A DNA stretch of 18,624 bases, taken from positions 1 to 18,624 of the forward strand of contig JACQHM010000076.1 in the NCBI GenBank assembly GCA_016199025.1. Reading direction: 5' to 3'. Below the pieces are notes generated by a model that searched no databases, was not told the origin of the DNA, and worked only from the letters and a program-made list of their open reading frames with translations. Positions 6,524 through 12,100 of this stretch are shown here, piece after piece. This stretch comes from Candidatus Methylomirabilota bacterium (GTDB lineage Bacteria; Methylomirabilota; Methylomirabilia; Methylomirabilales; JACQHM01). Position 1 is the first letter of the stretch. Every line of letters begins with the position of its first letter. The translations under genes and the position numbers were made by a program.

Positions 6524-6916
6524 ATGCCTGTCATCGTCCAGGTTGCCGTGGGCGTCATCACCCTGGCCATCGTGCTGCTCGTTGCCTTCCTTATCCCAAC
6601 CCTGCGGCAGGTCCGGGGGACGACCAAAGAGCTTGAAGGGCTCATCAGGGGGCTTCAGACGGAGCTTCAACCGGCCCTGGTGGACTTGAGAGAGACCCTC
6701 CGCCACCTCAACAAGATCTCCGGGGAGGTCAGCGACGGCATGTCCAAAGTTGGTGGAACGCTGGACGCTGTTCAGCGAACCGGACAGACGATCAGGCTGG
6801 CCACTGACGTCATCCAAGTGGCCTTGCTCCCCCGCCTCTTTACCACGGCCGCTTTTCTGAAGGGGATCAAGGTCGGCGCCAAGGTTTTCTGGAGGATGCT
6901 CCTTAAAAGGAGGTGA
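6524..6916 (+). CDS. DUF948 domain membrane-anchored protein
   Basis: The 130-residue product begins MPVIVQVAVGVITLAIVLLV, one N-terminal membrane helix (about residues 3-25). A long amphipathic helix with LIRGLQTELQPALVDLRETL and HLNKISGEVSDGMSK follows. This is the pattern of DUF948 proteins, related in shape to methyl-accepting coiled coils. The C-terminal third (VALLPRLFTTAAFLKGIKVG) is hydrophobic and ends in KRR. An AGAGGAG ribosome site precedes the start. The stop codon overlaps the ribosome site of the YtxH gene, so the two form an operon. Function is unknown; DUF948-YtxH pairs are common, and roles in envelope or stress biology have been proposed. Confidence 0.85.
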   Translation: MPVIVQVAVGVITLAIVLLVAFLIPTLRQVRGTTKELEGLIRGLQTELQPALVDLRETLRHLNKISGEVSDGMSKVGGTLDAVQRTGQTIRLATDVIQVALLPRLFTTAAFLKGIKVGAKVFWRMLLKRR

Positions 6917-6923
6917 GGGAAAG

Positions 6924-7238
6924 ATGAACGAAGAAAAGGGATTTGCGGCGTCTTCGATTGCTCTGGCCTTCATCCTGGGCGGCGTCCTTGGAGCTGCCTT
7001 TGCCCTTCTGTTGGCCCCGGAATCTGGCAGCCGGACCCGCGAACGGCTTAAAGAGGCTGCCTCAGGCTTCAAGGAGAAAAGCAGGGATATGGCCGAGGGC
7101 TTCCGGGGAAAGTTCGAAGAGGCCGTTGATCGGAGTAAGGAAGCCCTTGAGGAGGGCAAATCCATCATCACGGCCGCCTACCAGGCGGGCAGAGAGGCAG
7201 TGCAGCGGGAGAAGGAAAACCTCGAAGCCCACGGGTAA
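6924..7238 (+). CDS. YtxH-like (gas vesicle GvpP-like) small protein
   Basis: The 104-residue product has one membrane helix (about residues 8-30, IALAFILGGVLGAAFALLLA). The YtxH signature APESGSRTRERL follows, and then a long charged helix rich in Lys, Glu and Ala up to EKENLEAHG. The start is fixed by an AGGAGGTGA Shine-Dalgarno (6908-6916) whose TGA is also the stop of the upstream gene. It is the second gene of the pair. The hairpin at 7308-7331 probably ends the transcript. Members of the family are stress-induced in Bacillus, but the biochemical function is unknown. Confidence 0.88.
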   Translation: MNEEKGFAASSIALAFILGGVLGAAFALLLAPESGSRTRERLKEAASGFKEKSRDMAEGFRGKFEEAVDRSKEALEEGKSIITAAYQAGREAVQREKENLEAHG

Positions 7239-7255
7239 CATTCCAGGGTAAGCCT

Positions 7256-7283
7256 TCAGCTTTCAGCCGTCGGCTCTCAGCAA
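7256..7283. repeat. Degenerate heptamer array, TCAGCNN type
   Basis: TCAGCTT, TCAGCCG, TCGGCTC and TCAGCAA follow one another with an exact 7-bp period, just after the YtxH stop. The period matches the arrays at 1598-1680 but the unit is different. Confidence 0.65.
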
Positions 7284-7307
7284 AAACAAGGGGATACGAG
7301 AAACAGT

Positions 7308-7331
7308 GCCGGGCCGAAGAAGTGGCCCGGC
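7308..7331. terminator. Stem-loop between convergent genes
   Basis: GCCGGGCC (7308-7315) pairs perfectly with GGCCCGGC (7324-7331) around an 8-nt GAAGAAGT loop. It lies between the convergent YtxH and quinone oxidoreductase genes. Only short T-runs flank it (GCTTCGTTT on the plus side), so it is a plausible but not textbook bidirectional terminator. Confidence 0.6.
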
Positions 7332-7339
7332 GCTTCGTT

Positions 7340-8314
7340 TCACGGCTTGAGTACCAGCTTTCCATAGCTTCCGCGGCCCTCGAGGAGCCTGTGGGCCTCG
7401 GCCGCCTCCTTCAAAGGGAAGACATGGCCGACGACCGGTTTGATCATCCCCTGGGCGAGGAGCCCAATCAGCTCCCGGGCCGAAGTCCCCACCAGGTCGG
7501 GCCGCTTCACGGTCATCGAGCCGAGGTGCATCCCGATGACGGAGAGGCGGTTCATGATGACCAGGCCAAGGTGGAGCTGGGGCTGGACGCCGCTGGAGAG
7601 GCCGACGACGACCAGCCGCCCATCGGGAGCAAGGGCACGGAGGCTCTTTTCGAAGACCTCCCCTCCCACTGACTCCAGGACAACATCGACCCCTCTTCCC
7701 CCTGTCCATCGCCTGACCGCATCCAGGAAATCCCCCGTTCGGTAATTGTGGACGATGTCGGCGCCAAGGGTCCTGACCTTGGAAAGCTTCCCGTCAGATC
7801 CTGCCGTGGCGAAGACCCGCCCTCCCCAGATCTTCGCCAGTTGGACAGCCGCCGTCCCGACCCCACCCCCTGCGGCGTGGATCAAGACGGCTTCTCCCTC
7901 CTGAAGCCGCCCGAAGGTCTTCAAGGCGTGGTAGGCGGTTAAGAACACGATGGGGAAGGCCGCCGCCTCCTCAAAGTTGATCCTTTCAGGGACCGGCATG
8001 GCTCCGGCCGCCGGCATGACGGCCAGCTCGGCGTAACCGGCTTTCGGCGCAAAGCCCATGACCCGCTGCCCGACTTCGATCCCTTCAACGCCGGCCCCGA
8101 CCGCCACGACCGTCCCCGCCACCTCGATGCCTGGAATGAAAGGGGGCGGGGTCAGCGTTGGGTAGAGTCCCCTCCTGGCCAACGCATCGGCAAAATTCAC
8201 CCCCGCCGCCCGGACCTGGACGAGCACCTCCCCAGGTTCCGGCGTTGGATCGGGGACTTCTTCGTACCGGAGGACCTCCGGCTCTCCATGTTGGTGGACC
8301 CGGATCGCTTTCAT
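7340..8314 (-). CDS. NADPH:quinone oxidoreductase-type MDR protein (zinc-independent)
   Basis: Medium-chain dehydrogenase/reductase of the QOR type, 324 residues. It likely transfers hydride from NADPH to a quinone or an alpha,beta-unsaturated carbonyl. The GroES-like N-terminal domain has MKAIRVHQHGEPEVLRYEEV and AAGVNFADALARRGLYP, without zinc-ligand cysteines. The Rossmann part shows LIHAAGGGVGTAAVQLAK (about 144-161), the dinucleotide-binding glycine motif, and GVDVVLESVGG. The ATG at 8314 overlaps the protease stop as ATGA, which rules out the longer open frame that extends into the protease gene. Translational coupling to a PDZ-less HtrA-type protease is the unusual part. Physiological substrate unknown. 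Confidence 0.92.
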   Translation of the reverse strand: MKAIRVHQHGEPEVLRYEEVPDPTPEPGEVLVQVRAAGVNFADALARRGLYPTLTPPPFIPGIEVAGTVVAVGAGVEGIEVGQRVMGFAPKAGYAELAVMPAAGAMPVPERINFEEAAAFPIVFLTAYHALKTFGRLQEGEAVLIHAAGGGVGTAAVQLAKIWGGRVFATAGSDGKLSKVRTLGADIVHNYRTGDFLDAVRRWTGGRGVDVVLESVGGEVFEKSLRALAPDGRLVVVGLSSGVQPQLHLGLVIMNRLSVIGMHLGSMTVKRPDLVGTSARELIGLLAQGMIKPVVGHVFPLKEAAEAHRLLEGRGSYGKLVLKP

Positions 8315-9012
8315 GAACCCTCCCTCTCGGCGATCAGGTGGGGGATGATCCGCTTCGCCGTATTGATCGGAATGGCGAAGCAGAGCCCCTGGGCCGGCTG
8401 GATGATGGCCGTGTTGATCCCGATGACCTTCCCTTCGGCGTCGGCCAAGGGCCCGCCCGAGCTTCCGGGGTTCAAGGCCGCATCCGTCTGGATAATGTTC
8501 TCGATGAGGCGTCCAGGCCTCGCCATGAAGGCCCTTCCGAGGGCGCTGATGACGCCAGCCGTCACCGTGCACTGGAACCCCAAGGGATTCCCGATGGCGA
8601 CGACCAGTTGGCCGACCCTTACAGCCTCCGAATCCCCGAGCCTGGCGATGGGGAGGTCCCCGGCGGGGATCCTTAAGAGGGCAAGGTCGGTGAAGGCATC
8701 CGCCCCTACCACCTCTGCCGCAAAGGTCCTCCCATCGTTCAGGATCACCTCCACGGAGGGGGCTCCCTGGACCACGTGGCTGTTCGTCAAAATGAAGCCA
8801 TCCGGGGTGACGATGAAGCCGGACCCCTGTCCCCGCCCCTCGCGGAGGATGCCCCGGTACGGGTCGCGGACCTGCTGGACCACGTTGATGTTCACAACGG
8901 AAGGGCTCAAAAGCTCCGCAACATGGACGATGATCTTCGAGTAGGCGTCCAGGGCCTTCTCTTCAGAGCGGTTGCCTTCTTCGGAGCCACCCGTTGGGTC
9001 GAACCTCTCCAT
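8311..9012 (-). CDS. HtrA/DegP-type trypsin-like serine protease lacking PDZ domain
   Basis: S1C-family serine protease domain in 233 residues. The catalytic triad is His79 (ILTNSHVV), Asp109 (AFTDLALLRI) and Ser185 (NPGSSGGPLA). The GSGFIV and VAIGNPLGF motifs are intact. Classical HtrA proteins are 350-480 residues, with a signal peptide or membrane anchor and one or two PDZ domains. Here the N-terminus is polar and acidic (MERFDPTGGSEEGNRSEEK), and the protein ends directly after the protease domain (AEREGS). It is therefore probably cytoplasmic and lacks the substrate-sensing module. A GGAGGAAGGGG ribosome site precedes the ATG. It is first in a two-gene unit with the oxidoreductase. Confidence 0.9.
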   Translation of the reverse strand: MERFDPTGGSEEGNRSEEKALDAYSKIIVHVAELLSPSVVNINVVQQVRDPYRGILREGRGQGSGFIVTPDGFILTNSHVVQGAPSVEVILNDGRTFAAEVVGADAFTDLALLRIPAGDLPIARLGDSEAVRVGQLVVAIGNPLGFQCTVTAGVISALGRAFMARPGRLIENIIQTDAALNPGSSGGPLADAEGKVIGINTAIIQPAQGLCFAIPINTAKRIIPHLIAEREGS

Positions 9013-9092
9013 CCCCTTCCTCCATCAAAGGGCTCTTTTCCTTTTTAGCATACCTTCGCAAGAAAGCCCACCCTCCAACGTACCCCATCCTC

Positions 9093-9151
9093 GTGGTCCA
9101 CCGGCTGGTCCGATGCTCTGACCTCCTCGGCCTCCTCATGGGGTCGTCAGC
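9093..9151 (+). repeat. 59-bp dispersed repeat, copy A
   Basis: This 59-bp segment, starting GTGGTCCACCGGCTGG and ending TCGTCAGC, aligns without gaps to 12039-12097 with 9 mismatches (about 85% identity). It lies in the 230-bp non-coding gap between the protease start and the thioesterase fragment. Differences are spread over all three codon phases, which argues against conserved coding. The rest of 9013-9242 shows a small GTAGGC/GCCTAC hairpin near 9226-9242 and no gene. Confidence 0.8.
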
Positions 9152-9242
9152 AACGTCGGACCGGGTGTTTCTCTGGTGGCTTCCAGATGGTCTTCTCGTT
9201 CCTCGCTTCGTCGTCGCCTCGGCAGAGTAGTAGGCCTCCTGC

Positions 9243-9419
9243 CTACCGACCCCGCGCCTGTTCGCCCCGGAGCGTCATACAGGTGCTAGTGGCCCGGGCG
9301 ACCAGCCGCTGTTGGTCGTCCACCACGTTGCACTCGACGAACCCCACCGTGCGCCCGCCCTTGACCAGGCGTCCCACCGCGATCAGCTTGCCAGTCCAGA
9401 CTGGTTTCAGGAAAGGGTA
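9243..9419 (-). pseudogene. Hotdog-fold (PaaI-like) thioesterase, C-terminal fragment
   Basis: The frame reads YPFLKPVWTGKLIAVGRLVK and then GRTVGFVECNVVDDQQRLVA, with ARATSTCMTL before the stop. This is the C-terminal half of a PaaI/YbgC-type acyl-CoA thioesterase (pattern: lrPv..G.l.a...v..Grt.....v.d..g.lvA.a). About 58 residues remain of the usual 130-150. Upstream, the same frame runs into MATE sequence in the wrong phase, so the front half, including the usual catalytic region, has been lost. The scar lies within about 9407-9425. No start codon or ribosome site of its own. Confidence 0.75.
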
Positions 9420-10021
9420 AGGTGCAGGGCGCCCGCCCCAACGATGACAACTGCCGGGAGGAGCATGTTGCCCGTGCCGCGGACGAGGCTGCCTAGCGTG
9501 TGGAGGAGCCAAAAGGCCAGCGCGCCACCGAAGACCACGTTGGAGTAGGCAAGCGCCGCCTCCAGCGTGCCACCCGTTCCGCCTATCGCACGGTAGAGGG
9601 CGGGGCCGCCCCAGAGGACACCGGTCGTGAAAATCACCGCCATGACCAGTGCGATCACAAGGGCGTGCCCCATGAGGGCATTGGCGTCCTCACGACGGCC
9701 GGCCCCCAAGGTGCGCGCGATGGCCGAGGCGACCCCGCCCCCCATGCCGCCGGCCGACATGGTCTGCATGAGCATCATCATGGGAAAGACCAGGGAGACA
9801 CCGGCCAGGGCCTCGGGCCCCAGCCATCCGACGAAGTAGGCATCGAATGTATTAGTGGCGGCCAGGAACACCATGACCACGATATTGGGCGCGGCTAGCC
9901 GGAGCAGGGTGGGGACGATGGGCGCCTCCAGGAGGAGGCGGGTATGGGCCACCATGGGGCTGCCGACGGAAGCGGGGGGATGGGCGGCGGCTGTCCGGCT
10001 CATTGTGATTGGCCTCGACAT
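9407..10021 (-). pseudogene. MATE family efflux transporter, N-terminal fragment
   Basis: Multidrug and toxic compound extrusion transporters use cation gradients to export drugs. The 204-residue remnant has the MATE N-terminal core: PTLLRLAAPNIVVMVFLAAT, DAYFVGWLGPEALAGVSLVF, GMGGGVASAIARTLGAGRRE and LGSLVRGTGNMLLPAV. It corresponds to the first five or so of 12 helices; full proteins have about 450 residues. It breaks off at GAGALHLTLS, where the expected continuation (SPALIFG-like) is replaced by thioesterase sequence. The only ribosome site, AGGAGG near 10040, is about 17 nt from the chosen ATG, so expression is doubtful. Confidence 0.8.
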
Positions 10022-10045
10022 CGGGGACGCGTGTTCATCCTCCTT

Positions 10046-10678
10046 TCATGGGCGAACGACCACATTCACGAAACCACCGGGCCTGGCTGCTGCCGCCTCG
10101 ATTGCGTCGTTCACCTGCTCTAATGGGAAGCCTTGCGGTGTGATGACGCCCAGATTCAGTGTTCCGGCCCTGGCCATCTCAGCCATTTCCTCCCCGTCAC
10201 CAGGTGTAAACCAGAGGGAACCCAGAATCTGGACGCTCGTCCCCTGAAACCACAAGTAGTCCAGCGAGACCTTCTCGGTTACACCCCCAATGAAACTCGC
10301 TCGGCCTCCCTTTTTCAATCCCATCAGGGCATCCTGTGTGCTGTCCGAACCGGCGGCGAGCCCCTGGCAGTCAAGAAATACATCGACTCCCAACCCGCCC
10401 GTCTTCTCCCGGACCCATTCGGCAATGGACTGATCGCCCAGGGCCAGCGTTTCGATCCGGCCCGGTGCAAGGGCCTTGAGTTGATCGAGTCGCTCCCGAT
10501 TTCTGGCCACGCCAAAGATCCGGGTCACGCCCATCGCCAGGGCTAGCAAGGTGGCTCCCACCCCTAACGTCCCTGTGGCCCCGTTGATCAGCAGCCAGCT
10601 CCCCTGATGCACGCCCCCGGCCTTAAGCGCCGTGTAGGAGGTTCCGAGATAGCCGAACCGGGCCCCCTGCTCAAAGCT
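10046..10678 (-). pseudogene. Zinc-type alcohol dehydrogenase-like MDR protein, C-terminal fragment
   Basis: An open frame of 210 codons encodes the cofactor-binding half of a medium-chain dehydrogenase: FGYLGTSYTALKAGG, WLLINGATGTLGVGATLLAL (Rossmann glycines), GVDVFLDCQG, and an intact C-terminus ending FVNVVVRP. The N-terminal GroES-like catalytic domain (about 130 residues) is missing. Just upstream the frame is closed by TAG at 10681-10679, and the sequence becomes the start of a different gene. A GTG at 10612 could start a 188-residue product, but it has no convincing ribosome site. Most likely a deletion-derived fragment. Confidence 0.78.
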
Positions 10679-10718
10679 CTAGGAACGCGATCGCAACCGA
10701 CCACAGTTTCGTCTTCAT
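10671..10718 (-). pseudogene. Decapitated leader: start of a secreted protein gene fused to the MDR fragment
   Basis: A strong AGGAGGA ribosome site followed by ATG (10718) begins MKTKLWSVAIAFLEL and then stops. Lys-rich start plus hydrophobic run is the beginning of a signal peptide. The frame ends 15 codons in, where dehydrogenase sequence takes over in another phase. The rest of this secreted or lipoprotein gene has been deleted. The ribosome site itself is intact. Confidence 0.6.
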
Positions 10719-10755
10719 GGCTCCTCCTTCCTATCACGTTTGTCGCGTTGGACAA

Positions 10756-10801
10756 CGGCGCAAGCGCCGCGAGAGGGTAGCCGAGGGACCCCGGACCTCG
10801 G
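10756..10801. other. Two adjacent hairpins in a gene-free stretch
   Basis: CGGCGC-AA-GCGCCG (10756-10769) and CCGAGG...CCTCGG (10781-10801, with an inner GG/CC-rich loop) lie between the leader fragment and the Cys-rich gene. They may terminate the small gene's leftward transcript. I see no convincing gene in 10719-10901. Confidence 0.4.
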
Positions 10802-10901
10802 CAAGTTCCGCATCCTCCGGCCCTCAAGGCCGCCCGGGTTCAGGCATGTCCGCATGCAGTGCACAGGTAGGGCCCCTGAGCTCCCCACACAAACGCTCTC
10901 G

Positions 10902-11006
10902 TTAGCCGCAGGAGGATTGGCCCCCGCCACAAGAAGAGGGGTGCTTCTCCTCCTTCTGCTGGGTCTTCGGCTCCTGCTGCTCAGTTGTGCCACAGGAACC
11001 TGGCAT
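10902..11006 (-). CDS. 34-residue Cys-rich small protein, unknown function
   Basis: An AAAGGAGGTGA Shine-Dalgarno, close to a perfect complement of the 16S 3' end, lies 6 nt before the ATG at 11006. The product is MPGSCGTTEQQEPK followed by TQQKEEKHPSSCGGGQSSCG. It has an N-terminal SCG, a hydrophilic Gln/Lys/Glu linker, and a C-terminal SSCG-GGQ-SSCG pair ending in CG. Three cysteines could bind metal or an Fe-S cluster, or be modified. The frame is open upstream to an ATG at 11105, but the ribosome site singles out the inner start. No family recognised. It lies downstream of the exported-protein gene on the same strand. Confidence 0.65.
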   Translation of the reverse strand: MPGSCGTTEQQEPKTQQKEEKHPSSCGGGQSSCG

Positions 11007-11146
11007 TGCTCTCACCTCCTTTCTCGAAGTCTGTCTCCCACCTTCCTGTCCGAAACACCCGGTGGTCATGGCTAGCCTGATAGGTGGGATTTCGAAATTC
11101 TCCATCCCGATAGTCCCTCTCGCTGAAATCGATCCTGGAGAATCCC

Positions 11147-11731
11147 CTACCTTCCGGCGGCGCCATCCGGTCCAGCCGCCTGAACGGGGTCGATGACGGG
11201 GAGGCTGAGGATCGCCTCCAAGACCTGAGAAGGATTGTTGAGGTCCACCCCCACGATCAGGACATGTACCTGGTAGATGGCCTCATAGACCGGGGTGAAG
11301 AACAATGAGTAGTGCCTGTTCGGCCCCTCCACGGTGCTAGTCTCCCCCGTCTCCCCGATGTTCCGGTCGAGAACAAAGATGCTCATCGTGTGATCGGCCG
11401 GGTCTCCATAGGTGTGCACGTACTCCACCAACTCAACCTGGGTTGTGGGGTGCTGGTGGGGGACGATAAGGAAGACCGTTAGCCCACTGACAGGCTTTTT
11501 GGTTCTCGCGTGGACGATCCTCGCCGTGACCCGGTTCGCCTTCCCCCGGATCAAGGCCCCGCCCTCGACGTGCAAGGACACGTGAAAGTCCCCCACGCGG
11601 GCAGTGGTCACGACCGGCAGATCCGTCCGGTGTTCCACCAATCCGTGGCCGTGGGCCACATGAAGAGAGGGGAGCGTCGAGAGGAGAAGGCCCGTCACCA
11701 ATCCCAGGATGCTCCAGATCTTATGCGTCAT
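11147..11731 (-). CDS. Exported protein, possible YtkA-like fold, unknown function
   Basis: A 194-residue protein with a signal peptide (MTHKIWSILGLVTGLLLSTL, cleavage probably near HVAHGHG at about 28). The mature part looks beta-rich: FHVSLHVEGGALIRGKANRV, KKPVSGLTVFLIVPHQHPTT, DRNIGETGETSTVEGPNRHY and YQVHVLIVGVDLN. This resembles the immunoglobulin-like YtkA/FixH-type periplasmic domain, but the match is loose. His residues are frequent (HGHGLVEH, PHQHP) and could bind metal. A GAGG tract 4 nt before the ATG serves as ribosome site. The start codon lies inside the end of the TetR fragment, whose C-terminus was replaced by this gene's upstream region. Confidence 0.75.
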   Translation of the reverse strand: MTHKIWSILGLVTGLLLSTLPSLHVAHGHGLVEHRTDLPVVTTARVGDFHVSLHVEGGALIRGKANRVTARIVHARTKKPVSGLTVFLIVPHQHPTTQVELVEYVHTYGDPADHTMSIFVLDRNIGETGETSTVEGPNRHYSLFFTPVYEAIYQVHVLIVGVDLNNPSQVLEAILSLPVIDPVQAAGPDGAAGR

Positions 11732-12038
11732 CGTCCTCGCCCAGCCTCTGCCTGAAGCCCTCGTGGATGTCGCTCATCTCGGCAGCCAGGTTCCCCGCCG
11801 GGCATCCACCCATGCAATTCCTGGCCCGCTGGGCCTCCAAGAAGAGGTCCAAAAGCGTGAAGATCCGTTCAATGGGGTCCCTGTCGGGCCGAAAGGCCTT
11901 GGCGATGACGTGTTCTGAAAACCTTTGGATGTACCGATCCAGGATGGCGTACCCCAGGGCCTCCTTGCTCTCAAAGTGATAATAGAAGTTTCCCTTGCCG
12001 ACGCCGCTTTCCTTCAGGATGTCATCCAGGTTTGTCTT
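11721..12038 (-). pseudogene. TetR-family regulator fragment, truncated at both ends
   Basis: The core reads KTNLDDILKESGVGKGNFYY (recognition part of the TetR helix-turn-helix), then HFESKEALGYAILDRYIQRF and ARNCMGGCPAGNLAAEMSDI, and HEGFRQRL. About 97 residues remain of roughly 190-200. The usual first helix (ILDAAxxLFxxxGF) is absent: the 59-bp repeat copy B starts exactly at 12039, the base before the first TetR codon. At the other end FRQRL passes abruptly into GEDDDA, which is the leader of the exported-protein gene. An ATG-type start upstream would add repeat-encoded residues without a DNA-binding first helix, so a working repressor is unlikely. Confidence 0.75.
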
Positions 12039-12097
12039 GTGGTCCACCGGCTGGCCCGACGTCCCGACCTCCGCGGCCTCCTCCTGGGATCGCCAGC
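12039..12097 (+). repeat. 59-bp dispersed repeat, copy B
   Basis: Ungapped match to 9093-9151 (50 of 59 identical, same orientation). It fills almost exactly the space between the lipoprotein stop codon (12101-12103) and the first surviving codon of the TetR fragment (12038). The boundary coincidence suggests involvement in the deletion that removed the TetR 5' end. Confidence 0.8.
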
Positions 12098-12100
12098 TCT

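Noticed and set aside
8315..8572. N-terminal extension of the quinone oxidoreductase
   Set aside because: It runs antiphase through the protease coding region; the family start MKAIRVHQHG coincides with the ATGA overlap.
10981..11166. 61-residue leftward frame with DYRDGEFRNPTYQ
   Set aside because: It looks somewhat protein-like but overlaps the well-supported Cys-rich gene and exported-gene end in another phase and has no ribosome site.
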